From the NCBI GenBank assembly GCA_009760885.1, contig CM019713.1:30447889-30511888 (forward strand): DNA of 64,000 nt, read 5' to 3'. Positions 52,540-62,170 of this stretch are shown here, piece after piece. Numbering within the stretch: position 1 is the stretch's first letter; each line of letters starts with the position of its first letter. Below the pieces are notes generated by a model, which saw only the letters and a program-made list of their open reading frames with translations, searched no databases and was not told where the DNA came from. Origin of the DNA: Achatina immaculata (taxonomy: Eukaryota; Mollusca; Gastropoda; Stylommatophora; Achatinidae). The translations under genes and the position numbers were made by a program.

Positions 52540-55500
52540 ACTACTACTACTACTACTGCTGCTACTACAACTACTGCTGCTACTACTACTACTACTACTG
52601 CTACTACTACTACTGCTGCTGCTACTGCTACTGTAGCTGCTACCACTACTACTGCTGCTGCTGCTTCTACTACTACTGCTACTACTACTACTACTGCTAC
52701 TACTACTACTGCTGCTACTATTACTACTTTTACTACTACTACTGCTGCTACTACTACTACTGCTGCTGCTACTACTACTACTGCTGCTACTACTACTGCT
52801 GCTACTACTGCTGCTACTACTACTACTATTACTGCTGCTGCTGCTGCTGCTACTACTACTACTACTACTACTACTACTGCTGCTGCTGCAGCTACTACTA
52901 CTACTGCTGCTGCTACTACTACTACTACTACTGCTACTACTACTACTACTACTGCTGCTGCTACTACTACTGCTACTGCTGCTACTTCTACTACTGCTGC
53001 TGCTACTACTGCTGCTGCTACTACTACTACTACTACAACTACTGCTGCTGCTATTACTACTGCTACTACTACTACAACTACTGCTGCTACTACTACTGCT
53101 ACTGCTGCTACTACTACTACTACTACTGCTACTTCTACTGCTGCTGCTGCTACTACTACTACTGCTGCTACTACTACTACTGCTGGTGCTGCTGCTGCTA
53201 CTACTACTACTACTACTACTACTACATCCATGAAAGTTGTTCTTGTAAGGAAAAGATCTAAAGAAGCAACAAGCTTTCTCATACATCCTCTATGACCATC
53301 TGCAGAGACATCTACAAACTAAATACGTACATACACACATATTGCCTGAGAACTAAGATCGACTACATCCAACAAACACTTTGATCATGTTAAGTAGGCT
53401 AATTTTTGTTTGTTTGTTTGTTCAATGGTCAAGATGAGCTACATAAAGTGTATTCTCTAGAGTACAATTGTTTTGGTTTCGTGTATTTCAGTTGCATTAA
53501 CCTTTTTTAAAAAAAATCTTGTATTTTCAGGTATTCCTCGGCTTGTGAAATTCAAAGAGATAAGCAAATTCCTAAAACTTTTGAGGTAATGAAGAACATA
53601 TTCAAGCGGTCAAAGTTTTTACGCTACGATATCACAGTAGCAGATTTTAACAAGAAGTACCACACAGTTTTAATGAACTATATCAGCTTTCGTGACCCAC
53701 AGAGCCCAGGCAAAGAATTCCAGGACAGGATTCGCAGAGATAAGAAGATGTGTAAGAAGATTGGAAAATACTTGAAGGCGCCCTACTCAGAAGCTGAATT
53801 TCATGGATTGTTTCCCTTGGCATGTTGTATAAATCACTCGTGTCTGCCTAATGCAGAAATTCAATCTCAGATTGTGAACGGGAAACCTGGAATAGTCGTC
53901 ATGGCAACCAGGGATATCCAGATCAGGGAGGAGGTGATGGTCGCGTACGTAGATACAAGAAGTGCAAGGAGAGAAAGACGAGAATTCCTGTTTAGGTAAT
54001 ATTATATATTTATATGTTGTTAAATTTAACTTTATTAATTTGGAAATCATCGTTTATCATCATCTTGTGCCAGCTCCGCAAGTACCTTTACCTGCAACAG
54101 TCTGGAGCATTGTCTGCCTCTGTCTTGCTTGGTGCGGGCTGGTCTGATTTCTGTTAACAGTTATTGCTGTAATGTTATCTTTTTATTACTTTCTTCTCTA
54201 TCGTCTACCGCAATTATCGTTTTCATAACTTAAAAACATTTAAACATCGAACAAATGGACGTGAAGACGTTTGTCAGACTTGACAGTCAGCGACCTACAA
54301 CTGACATGCTAGCGTCAGGTTAAGCGGGCCATATCTGACCAAGACCCTGTCCAACCTCTTCGCTGGTCTTCCCAGTAACGAATCTAGACTGGCTAGCGGA
54401 GCGGGGTTCACCATAGTCCCCGCGGTTGTGGAGTCTGCTAAAGAAGTACTGCACTCCCTGCTGTATAGCTCCACTCTGTGACTGAAAGAATAGCGGCCAT
54501 GACTCACTCCCGAGCCGACACGATGGTGCATTTCAGTATCTTCAGCGCATCGGCTGCAGAGACCACTTGGTGGCAGTTCCAGGGAGATAGAAGAAGAAGA
54601 AGAGTTTCAAATCTTTGATTATCTGTGAGTCTTAACAGTAAGGAATATAATATGTAATAATATAACTTCTGGAATTTTCATGTTGTCATATTGTATTTCT
54701 TTTCAGACTACAAATCCGCAACTCTATTTTTTTTTTTAATACTCGCCTTCCTGTCTAGTTTTGTCCATTATTCTGTAGAGTTCCTGTGTTTGCACTGGTA
54801 GAACCTGATGAATGTTTGATAATGGTTTGTGATGTACACCTACGCCAGGGTATCTATCAACTTTTTGTCAGAAATGGCGAACGAGCAGAAAATATCAATA
54901 AATGTACAAAAAGAAGCATGATCCTCAACGATTATCAGTACATCACGTTAAGAATGAATATATCGTCTATGATCTGGTCTATATTATTATTTTTTTCTTT
55001 TTTTTTCTTCACTTCGTAAAGAAGTTGCTCACAAATTATGATTTTCTCTTTGCAAGGCTCTCAAATTTGACTACATCAGTCTGCGAAGAGTCTGCCAGTT
55101 TCTGTGACACTTACACCAGAGTCTGCCTTTTTCTGTGGCACTTACACAAAAGTCTGCCAGTTTCTGTGACACTTACACAAAAGTCTGCCAGTTTCTGTGA
55201 CACTTACACCAAAGTCTGCTAGTTTCTGTGACACTTACACAAACGTCTGCCAGTTTCTGTGACACTTACACAAAAGTTTGCCAGTTTCTGTGACACTTAC
55301 ACAAAAGTCTGCCAGTTTCTGTGACACTTACACAAAGTTTTCTTTTCCTTTCAGGAGATATAGATTCTGGTGCCAGTGTATGCGGTGCTTGCATGAGGGC
55401 GACGGTCCTTATAAATGCTCTTACTGTGGAAAACAAGCCCAAAAGTCCGTCTGCAGCCGAGAAAGCGGAGCTAAAGAAGACCAGAAAGATCCCTTGAACA

Positions 55501-56015
55501 AAACAAAGAACAGCTCGAGCAAATGTGAAATAGAAAACATTCCGGAGCAATCTGAATATTCAATTTCAGATACGGGAGCTGCTGAACCTATGGGTATTAA
55601 ATCTAAGCATAGAGAAACTGATGAGCGAAATCCGCTGTGCAGTACGAGTGCCAACACTTTAGTACATAATTCAGCTGAAAATGGGCTAGAAGAAAAGAGT
55701 ACAAGGATAATCAGTGATGAAGAAAATTCTCACAGCTGTAGGGATCTTGCTGGTGGAACAAATCCTGGCATATTTACAGCAGTCGTTACCAGAGAGTCTG
55801 AAAAATCTGCAAAACCCGGACAAACAAAGACACCGGCGAAAGAAGTGGGTGTGGTCAATATGAGTGCTGAAGCGAGTTCAGATACCACATCTGAGAATGA
55901 GGGGCGCTTCCCTCACTGCAGAAACTGTGGCATGGCCTGGTACTGTTCCAAGAACTGTCAAAAAGAGGCCTGGAGAAGCGGGCATAAAAAAATTTGTGGA
56001 AAATTTGCAACATGA
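44169..56015 (+). CDS. SET and MYND domain protein (SMYD4-like layout), whole gene, 6 exons
   Basis: Predicted protein-lysine methyltransferase-family protein. Exons 44169-44742, 47335-47498, 48788-49107, 50706-50954, 53531-53995 and 55355-56015 join in frame to 2433 nt, 810 aa. Order: acidic N-terminus; TPR-like helices (about 113-246); SET start with NGRGLFATKAF (257-267); MYND finger (CANC 293-296, CQVC 333-336, YCSEEC 341-346, H355, C359); SET core with NHSC (537-540) and AYVD (Y575); post-SET cysteines C596, C598, C601; a polar charged linker; and a C-terminal CSYC (611-614) ... CRNC (779-782), YCSKNC, H801, C805 pattern of a second MYND finger. SET signature residues look intact, but substrate and activity are unknown. 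Orthology to a numbered SMYD is not settled. AATAAA at 56539 is a likely poly(A) signal. Confidence 0.9.
44743..45640. other. SMYD-like intron 1, first part
   Basis: Contains a GT-rich microsatellite (about 45105-45170). No other feature seen. Confidence 0.5.
45650..46580. repeat. 26-bp minisatellite, about 35 units
   Basis: Unit CTCTTTTGTCATACAGACCA tgt(a/g)cc. The period is not a multiple of three, yet all three forward frames stay open because no frame of the unit contains a stop. SMYD-like intron 1. Confidence 0.95.
46915..47070 (+). mobile_element. SINE body, same family as 6003-6235
   Basis: cagtcacccagcgtagaaat gggtacctgag and gggcactaacatccc match the earlier copy. The tRNA head is not evident. 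Confidence 0.6.
47335..47498 (+). CDS. SMYD-like exon 2 (hidden TPR-region exon)
   Basis: Joining phase 1 from exon 1 to phase 0 at exon 3 requires this exon. Acceptor atatttcag|GG, reading IALERMGLLFTAEQWLKRVI then LDRQEENEECPLLQAAFKLF and QDVRNRRIYGPLTK. Donor AAA|gtagag (somewhat weak). Helical, amphipathic and continuous with the TPR-like region; the join gives LTKGIPITISGSKNGRGLF, a normal SMYD SET entry. Confidence 0.8.
47518..47735. repeat. About 37-45-bp tandem array just after SMYD-like exon 2
   Basis: Five to six units of tgttttcatagattttaaca atgtcatcagctttta, starting some 20 bp past the exon 2 donor. Confidence 0.85.
47935..48165. mobile_element. hAT-like MITE fragment
   Basis: gagcagtggttcttactctt, followed later by gagccaacccatttgctggg ccgtgga, which matches the 34706 element (aagccagtccatttactggt ctgtggg). 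The right end is missing. Confidence 0.5.
48298..48555. repeat. Tandem array before SMYD-like exon 3
   Basis: Nested 24/48-bp period: cttggtcttcaatcatgtgt ttgtctt(t/c)ac and ttcaatcctttgattgt modules, about five units. Confidence 0.8.
48788..49107 (+). CDS. SMYD-like exon 3: SET start and MYND finger
   Basis: GIPITISGSKNGRGLFATKA then FTKGETIF is the first SET motif. CANC, a 36-residue spacer, CQVCGRVMYCSEEC and AWHG give the MYND finger, whose last H and C come from exon 4. Acceptor ttatcag|GGT, donor CACGG|gtatgt, phase 2. Confidence 0.92.
49108..50020. other. SMYD-like intron 3, first part
   Basis: Contains a GT/GA-rich microsatellite at 49548-49640 and three loose repeats of a taacgaaaggg(g)acat(g)actgaaac-type block (49415-49740). 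No gene. Confidence 0.5.
50021..50208 (+). mobile_element. 188-bp poly(A) retroposon with 15-bp target-site duplication
   Basis: AGCATCGTTTGGAGT (50006-50020) and AGCATAGTTTGGAGT (50209-50223) flank a GC-richer insert ending tcgttgtctc then A(11). No tRNA boxes seen; it could be a processed RNA pseudogene or a SINE from another RNA. Confidence 0.75.
50706..50954 (+). CDS. SMYD-like exon 4
   Basis: Completes the MYND finger with YHRVIC, then runs through a helical segment (SPVLLARIWASMLVQAKLR) to STQCEK. Acceptor attcctag|T, donor GAAAA|gtacgg, phase 2 in and out. Confidence 0.88.
51098..51335. repeat. (CT)n and (CA/TACA)n microsatellite block
   Basis: Pure CT, CA and TACATA-type repeats in SMYD-like intron 4, directly before a SINE. 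Confidence 0.9.
51336..51470 (+). mobile_element. tRNA-derived SINE
   Basis: Box A GTGGTGTAGTGGTTAG (51347-51362) and box B GGTTCGATTTC (51389-51399) at normal spacing. The body gtcacccagcctggagaaat agggacct resembles the 46915 SINE. Its 3' part leads straight into a 54-bp array. Confidence 0.75.
51466..52170. repeat. 54-bp minisatellite, 13 units
   Basis: Unit GCATCCCTACCTGGAGTTTG cctaggaaaacaaaggcagc gaggacagttgctg, nearly identical throughout. The first unit differs (tgtgtccagg, gaagac, ttcctg) and is contiguous with the SINE tail. The 54-bp period explains open frames on both strands. Confidence 0.96.
52295..53225. repeat. (CTA/CTG)n trinucleotide tract, about 0.93 kb
   Basis: Uninterrupted triplet register of CTA and CTG with rare variants (CCA, ATT, TTC, CAG). 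SMYD-like intron 4. It creates long poly-Ser or Ala/Val frames with no meaning. Confidence 0.96.
53531..53995 (+). CDS. SMYD-like exon 5: catalytic SET core
   Basis: Contains GLFPLACCINHSCLPNAEIQ, the N-H-S-C cofactor/zinc motif, followed by GIVVMATRDIQIREEVMVAY, the terminal SET tyrosine block. Acceptor attttcag|G, donor TTTAG|gtaata, phase 2. Confidence 0.93.
53996..55084. other. SMYD-like intron 5, first part
   Basis: Includes an undefined repeat-like stretch about 54270-54605 ending cagttccagggagatagaag with a GAA tail, possibly a retroposon 3' end. Otherwise AT-rich. Confidence 0.35.
55085..55336. repeat. 31-bp tandem array abutting the SMYD-like exon 6 acceptor
   Basis: Eight units of gtctgccagtttctgtgaca cttacacaaaa, ending less than 20 bp before the exon 6 acceptor. 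Confidence 0.92.
55355..56015 (+). CDS. SMYD-like exon 6: post-SET and second MYND-like finger
   Basis: Starts RYRFWCQCMRC (post-SET zinc cysteines). KCSYCGKQ, 164 residues of charged polar linker, then HCRNCGMAWYCSKNCQKEAW and RSGHKKIC follow MYND ligand spacing except for the long insert after the first C-x2-C. Ends GKFAT, TGA 56013-56015. The last codons are the source of the tandem array downstream. Confidence 0.9.
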
Positions 56016-56043
56016 CTTGTATCAATCCATGACTGATGAAATC

Positions 56044-56410
56044 CTCAATGAATTCCTAGAAAACCTGTAACATAACCTGTATCAACCCAATTAATTTGTG
56101 AAAAACATGTAACATAACTTGTATCAACCCAATTAATTTGTGGAAAACCGGTATCATAACTTGTGCCAACCCGATTAATTTGTGGAAAACTTGTAACATA
56201 ACTTGTATCAACCCGATCAATTTGTGGGGGAAACATGTAACATAACTTGTATCAACCCAATTAATTTGTGGAAAACCGGTATCATAACTTGTGCCAACCC
56301 AATTAATTTGTGGAAAACTTGTAACATAACTTGTATCAACCTGATCAGTTTGTGGTAAACTTGTAACATAACTTGCATCAACCCGATTAATCTGTGGAAA
56401 ACTTGCAAAG
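56044..56410 (+). repeat. 42-bp array made from the last codons and stop of the SMYD-like gene
   Basis: About eight units AATTTGTGGAAAACTTGTAA cataacttgtatcaacccga tt. The terminal exon reads AATTTGTGGAAAATTTGCAA catgacttgtatcaatcc, so each unit mimics I-C-G-K-x-x-T-stop. Lies entirely in the 3' UTR. Confidence 0.88.
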
Positions 56411-56538
56411 TAACTTGTTCAACTATTTGCCCTTCGTTCTTCCTCTTACAGCCAGTGGCAAGCAGAAAACTGGCGGGAGAGAGGTAAGATGGAGAAAAGA
56501 TGGCTGAAGGTTTGTGACTGTTGACAGATTGAAGCAGA

Positions 56539-56544
56539 AATAAA
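56539..56544 (+). promoter_or_regulatory. Candidate polyadenylation signal, SMYD-like gene
   Basis: AATAAA about 525 nt past the stop codon and just beyond the exon-derived array. It is the first canonical hexamer downstream of the stop that I could find. Confidence 0.5.
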
Positions 56545-56756
56545 AATGCCAACAAACTCAAGATAATTTACAGATGTCAGATCCCTTTTTGTGGTTGAGT
56601 TTTTGCTTATGTTGCTGTACCTCCATGTTGTGGCAGATTTCACTTCTTTTTATTTTTGATGTCACTAAGATCTTGAAACAAGCTCATCAAAGTCGGGCAA
56701 AGCCGAGCAGGGGAGTCAGCTGAAAGGATTTCTTGAATTTCTGATGTGGAGTCAAG

Positions 56757-57461
56757 TCAGTCAGTTAGAAAGTCAGTCATTTGCGTGTCCCTTGCGGAAC
56801 TTTGCCTCTCTAACAGCTGTCCTGTAGGCCTCTCGGTTGTAACCAAGATGCCCTGCTGCTGATGTATCCATCTGCAGATTATCAACGATGTCTTGCAGCC
56901 ATCTTCGCCTTGGTCTTCCTCTCTTTCTTTTTCCCATTATGTACCCTTCCAAGACGGTTTTCTCTAGATTATCATGACGTTTAATGTGTCCAAAATATTT
57001 AAGTTTTCTCTGTTTAATTCTCTTTACTAGCCAGCCTTCTTCATTATTAAGTTCTTGTAGTATTAATATATTTGTTCTTTTTTTTAACATGATATTTGAA
57101 GGACTCTTCTGTAGCATTTACATTCAAAGACATTCATGTGTTTCTCAGCTGTTTTGTTAAGTGTCCAGGTCTCACAGTCATATTTTACGATGGGAAAGAT
57201 GCATGCCCTTAAAAATCTTATTTTTGTAGTTCTGTCTGTTCCTCTCCACAGATTCTTTAGTTGTATTACTTTCTGAAAAGCGATAGATGTCATCCTTTTA
57301 ATTTCCCTCATCGTATCTCCATTTTTAGTTAGTAATGATCCAAGATATTCAAAACTATTCCAATTTTTCCTCATTGATACATATTTCAACTGCCTTATTT
57401 GAATTGTCGGTTGTCATCAATTTAGTTTTCTTCACATTAAGATTGAAGTTTTGCTCTTCAC
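56757..57461 (-). mobile_element. LINE family A copy with perfect 11-bp target-site duplication
   Basis: GTGGAGTCAAG at 56746-56756 and 57462-57472. Minus strand reads [58 protein letters not shown]. 5'-truncated at 705 bp. Confidence 0.9.
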
Positions 57462-57472
57462 GTGGAGTCAAG

Positions 57473-57703
57473 AAATTTCAAGTAGCTGAGAAAACCCGAG
57501 ACCATCATAGCAAGACAGGCACTGACATGGAATCCTCAAGAAAACAGAAAACGAGGAAGACCTAGACTTACTTGGAGAAGAGAAAATATGACAGTGCTCA
57601 GAGACAAGGGATACACACGGAAGGAAGTAGAGAATAAATCCAAGAACAGGGATGACTGGAGAGCCTTTTATTTATGGCCTATGCTCTTAAGGGAGTGAAG
57701 GGC

Positions 57704-57736
<33 letters not shown>

Positions 57737-57741
57737 GGTGG

Positions 57742-57776
<35 letters not shown>

Positions 57777-57785
57777 GGAGGAGGG
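57473..57785 (+). mobile_element. LINE 3' end, family H, with (GAT)n/(GGT)n tail
   Basis: Reads WNPQENRKRGRPRLTWRREN, LRDKGYTRKEVENKSKNRDD and WRAFYLWPMLLRE stop, a LINE C-terminal block, then an ATG/GTG trinucleotide tail (57700-57775). Confidence 0.75.
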
Positions 57786-58102
57786 GAGATAGAGACTCGG
57801 CCAGTTCTGGTTGGTTGGGTTGATGCTGCATCGTTTCTGTGCCATTAGTTCTCGCTCATCTGTCGAGGCTTCTAGTTCGACCAAGCAGAAACAAATGCCT
57901 GATAATTGCCTCTGATGGCCTCTTGTAGCTACCCCTTTAGCATAGCAAGCTCTGGGTTATTTCCAATAATTTCTAAAAATTTAAAACCTTTAATGATCTC
58001 AGTTATTCACGATCAAGAATCTTGTCAAAGATGCTGTAAGAAGGGAGAGAATACAGAAGAGGATGGAAGAAAATAAAGTGGGAAGAAAATAAGATGAAAG
58101 TT

Positions 58103-58208
58103 ACTAGAAAGCTGAGTTTATATACTAGAAAGCTGAGTTTTATATACTAGAAAGCTGAGTTTATATACTAGAAAGCTGAGTTTATATACTAGAAAGCTGA
58201 GTTTATAT
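58103..58208. repeat. 22-bp tandem array
   Basis: Five units of actagaaagctgagtttata t. Confidence 0.9.
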
Positions 58209-58489
58209 ATTCAGTGGGAGAGGCCAAAGTTGGGACATGTGGTCAATCATAATTCCTTTCTAGACAAATCTCGTCTCTTCTATCTTCTCCTTAGTCTGGT
58301 CTCTTAGTTTTCGCAGCGATAAAACTGGCCCCGTATCAGTCCACTATATAAGACATTAGGACCATCATGAGGTGAACGCACATGAGATCGTAATTTTGTG
58401 CCCAAATATCTTACGAGGAAGATATTAAAGAGCGAAGTGTCTCGTTTTAAAAAAATCTTTTAAGCTGCTTTTACGCGTATTTATCTCTT

Positions 58490-58740
58490 GCGTGTTTTTT
58501 TTTCTTTTGTTTGTGGTCTTTGACAAAGACATTTGTCAACTTTTGGATTGCTGTATGTTGTTGTTCTATTTGTGCTTATCTTACTTTCTGCCACTCTCGT
58601 TTCTGACCACTCCCCTCACTCCCCCTCCCCTTTTTTTTGTGCAAAACTGAACCATACACTGTGTCTACTCTTATTACTATTATCAGTTCTACCGCGGTCG
58701 TCATTTGTCTTATTTTCTCAACAAATAGTAAACTTTATGA
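58490..58740 (+). repeat. Interspersed repeat, copy 1 (related to 63620-63830)
   Basis: Shares tgtatgttgtt, cttactttctgc, actccc..cactcc, gcaaaactg.accatacac, tctgtctac..ttatt and cagtt.tac.gc.gtcg.c blocks in the same order with the 63.7-kb copy. Identity unknown; possibly a retroelement 3' end. Confidence 0.5.
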
Positions 58741-59094
58741 CTGAAGAGAACTTAAGGCAGTGAAAACAACCCTACAAATTTTATTGAGCAGGAAAATAAG
58801 CCTTTTATTTCTTCAGTTCTTGAAACAGGAACAGATTCCATTGATCTTCATCTGACTGTCAGATCGATCAAGAAAGTTGGAACCTACAAGAGAATACATT
58901 ATCTGCGATGCTCACGATAAGATACAAAGGCTAACTAGCAAAAAAAAAAACAAACCAAAAAAGCAGTTTCCATATTGTCATTGTTCTGACTGAATATCCG
59001 GATCAGTGATACCTCCAACGCACGGACAATCTAAAAGCTCTGGAAATGTGCATGCCAGTCTAAACTGCGCTCGGCGGGAGGTGCTCTTGCTTTG

Positions 59095-59350
59095 CACAGA
59101 TCACGTGACTGTCGGGAGCAAATCCTATTATTTTCCGGCATAGTCTAGCCACCAATGATTGCTGAGAAGGGAGCACCTTTATCCGCAAGATTAAACACGC
59201 CGCAAGGCTTCGCTTAATAATTCTATTGTTATGAGGAGATGCCCTGTGTTATTGGCCCTGCTCTTTGCGCATGCGTGTCTGATTAAGATTTTTAATAAGG
59301 CTGACACACGTGCAGCCTGAGATGTTTATTATCAATATCGTTCAGGATTT
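59095..59350. promoter_or_regulatory. Promoter-like patch
   Basis: A perfect NRF1-type TGCGCATGCG (59266-59275), CACGTG E-boxes at 59102-59107 and 59307-59312, and CCAAT at 59152-59156 lie within 215 bp of otherwise repeat-free sequence. No coding exon follows within the window. Confidence 0.3.
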
Positions 59351-59774
59351 GTTTTCAAAACGGCTTTTCGCTTAGATTTGTCATTAGTATAAGGGTCAGT
59401 GCAGAAAAGCACATAGATGTAGAAGAAATAATTCTACGAGAACGACTGAAAGTTGAAGCAAGTTTTGTGGTGGTATCAACAGCCTAACGAGAACTTATCC
59501 ATTCTTCAGGGATATCCAAGTTAACATCTGTGAATATTCGAAGAAAAAGAAGAAGCTGGTATTCCAGTACAGTGAGCAGTCGTCTAGACAAGAGAGTGAT
59601 GGCACGAACCAAGAGGCCACATACTTATCTAGAAGAACGAAATGGAATCTTTTGACTCGTATTGCAATCACAGTCCATGGCACTAGAAACGGAATGAGGC
59701 TCAGAAAGTGTCTCACCAGAAATCAGTATCTCATAGGGACAACACAAAGAAGCTGACACACCAACACCTGAAGT

Positions 59775-60025
59775 CTAAGACATACCCACAGAACACAACA
59801 CAGCATAAACAAGACATACCCACAGAACACAACACAGCATAAACAAGACATAGCCACAGAACACAAGACAGCATAAACAAGACATAGCCACAGAACACAA
59901 GACAGCATAAACAAGACATAGCCACAGAACACAAGACAGCATAAACAAGACATAGCCACAGAACACAAGACAGCATAAACAAGACATACCCACAGAACAC
60001 AAGACAGCATAAACAAGAACCAACC
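59775..60025. repeat. 36-bp tandem array
   Basis: About seven units of cacagaacacaagacagcat aaacaagacatagc(c). Confidence 0.93.
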
Positions 60026-60407
60026 AAACAAACATCAATTAAATATATTCCTGCTGCAGTAAATGCTGAAGTCAAAAGCAGTAGTTTAGTGAAAAATACC
60101 AGAGATGGTGATGCCGCTGTTTATACAGACGGACCCAATGATTGGGGGCGAAAGGTATGCCTGGGTCTTTACAATAATCTCAAATGACAGAACAGTGAAA
60201 GAAGCTAACGGTGCTTTTGCTGCAACAACAAGTAGCCTCACAATGTGACAATGTAAACCATGATTGTGACAAATCTCCGAGCTGGCTCCAGTCACAAGAC
60301 TACTCGCAAGTAGTCATCTTGTGCACCTCGATGAACATGCCAAAGAAAATTCAGGTTGGCTCTCTAAGGCAAAGTAGTTCGAAACCCTGCCGATGTCACA
60401 GATTCAT

Positions 60408-60516
60408 CTCTCTCTCTCTCTGAACCTTAAGTGCCCAGGGCACATGGGGCTTCCGCAAGGGTTTTCCACAAATGCCTGTCTTTCGCCTTTTTTTTGCTCT
60501 TGCCCAGGTGAGCCCT
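60408..60516 (-). mobile_element. LINE family B 3' end, 109 bp, with perfect 11-bp target-site duplication
   Basis: CACAGATTCAT at 60397-60407 and 60517-60527 bracket (CT)n followed by the complement of the family B C-terminus and stop. Confidence 0.9.
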
Positions 60517-60874
60517 CACAGATTCATAGACTGAGGTTTATTTTTGTACCAGACCATGCAGGTGTCAGCTGGCCAACTCAGTTGTCATGCGGGAAGGGCG
60601 GGCAATAGATCGATCAGGCATCATCAATCTAAGAAGGAAGGTGGTCGAACAAAAGACTTCACTGACAACTGTGAATCAGTGTCTTGTCAAGAATGAAGGA
60701 ACTGAGGGTGAGACTTGGGGTGGCGGAAAGACGAAGGATTCATGAAGAGCTCCAGACAGATGCTCCACCAACAAAGAACAGGTGCCTTCAGAAACTGCAC
60801 AAAGAAGGAGATGGTGAAGACGAGATCAGAACACCTATGTATGTATCCAGAGTGCACTGATGATAGTTTTTTTT

Positions 60875-60938
60875 AACCAACCAACCAACCAACCAACCAA
60901 CCAACCAACCAACCAACCAACCAACCAACCAACCAACC
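60875..60938. repeat. (CCAA)n microsatellite
   Basis: About 15 perfect tetranucleotides. Confidence 0.95.
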
Positions 60939-61074
60939 TACTGATAAACAAACAAATAAACAAGCAAGCAAGTAAACAAATGTCAATATTTGAACTTTTA
61001 AATGAAGTATTGGGTACACTATAGTTAACTCTACAGCTATGAGAGTAAATCTTGTACCAGAACGATCCTAAGAC

Positions 61075-61560
61075 AGTCCCCAGTGTCACTGAGAGAGGTC
61101 CCCAGTCAGTAGTACTGAGAGAGGTCCCCAGTCAGTGATACTGAGAGAGGTCCCCAGTCAGTGATACTGAGAGAGGTCCCCAGTCAGTGGTACTGAGAGA
61201 GGTCCCCAGTCAGTGGTACTGAGAGAGGTCCCCAGTCAGTGGTACTGAGACAGTCCCCAGTCAGTGGTACTGAGAGAGGTCCCCAGTGACACTGAGAGAG
61301 GTCCCCAGTGAAACTGAGAGAGGTCCCCAGTGTCACTGAGACAGTCCCCAGTCAGTGGTACTGAGAGAGGTCCCCAGTCAGTGGTACTGAGAGAGGTCCC
61401 CAGTGTCGACACTGAGACAGTCCCCAGTCAGTGGTACTGAGAGAGGTCCCCAGTGACACTGAGAGAGGTCCCCAGTGGCATTGAGAGAGGTCCCCAGTGG
61501 CACCGAGAGAGATAGTCAGTAGTGTTCAGAGAGGTACTTAAAGACACTGGTAGAGGTACC
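61075..61560. repeat. 24-30-bp tandem array
   Basis: About 18 units of gagaggtccccagtcagtgg tactga, with shorter gtgacactga variants. Confidence 0.93.
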
Positions 61561-61734
61561 CAGTAGAAAAGTTACTTCCTGCCCACCCACTTATGTCTCG
61601 TGTCACTGTTCTAGATTTACAGATATGTGGATATCACACTTCCTTTTGAGTTTGCTCTATAGAACCGAAACGGAGGTTAGAGCAGCATGGGCAAAGTGCT
61701 TTCACCACAAACAAAGCCCAAAGCGAAGTAGGAA

Positions 61735-61835
61735 CTACATTGGCTACAGTTTTTAAGACAGATCAGCTACAGTTTCTGCAGCAGGTTAGCTACAGTTTCT
61801 GTGACAGATTAGCTACAGTTTGTGTTACAGATTAG
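61735..61835. repeat. About 31-bp tandem array, four units
   Basis: gctacagtttctgtgacaga ttagctacag-type units. Confidence 0.8.
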
Positions 61836-61967
61836 CAAAAGATGATAGAATCAAACCAAGAGAGAAATTACTCAACAAATTTACGGTCTATGACTTCCAT
61901 AAACTGCTAACGTCTACGTGCATTACAATGGGAAGTATGGATCATCATCATCATCATCATCATCATC

Positions 61968-62170
61968 ATCTCTCTCTCTCTCTGAACCTTAAGTGCCCAG
62001 GGCACATGGGGCTTCCGCAAGGGTCCTCCACAAATGCTTGTGCTTCGCCTTTTTTTCTGCTCTTGCCTAGGTGAGCCCTCTATTGCTCAACATCCTTTCT
62101 GTTGTTCGTCTCCATGTCTCTTTTGGTCTACCCTTACTTCTGCTCCCATGTGGTGTCCATCTTAGTGCTG
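61968..62170 (-). mobile_element. LINE family B 3' end
   Basis: (CT)n, then gaaccttaagtgcccagggc ... catgtctcttttggtct. Longer than the 60408 copy. Sits directly beside a (CAT)n run. Confidence 0.75.

Noticed and set aside
52269..53286. Poly-Ser and Ala/Val frames of more than 300 codons
   Set aside because: Translation of the CTA/CTG tract.
57687..57884. Poly-histidine frame on the minus strand
   Set aside because: Translation of the GAT/GGT tail of the family H LINE.
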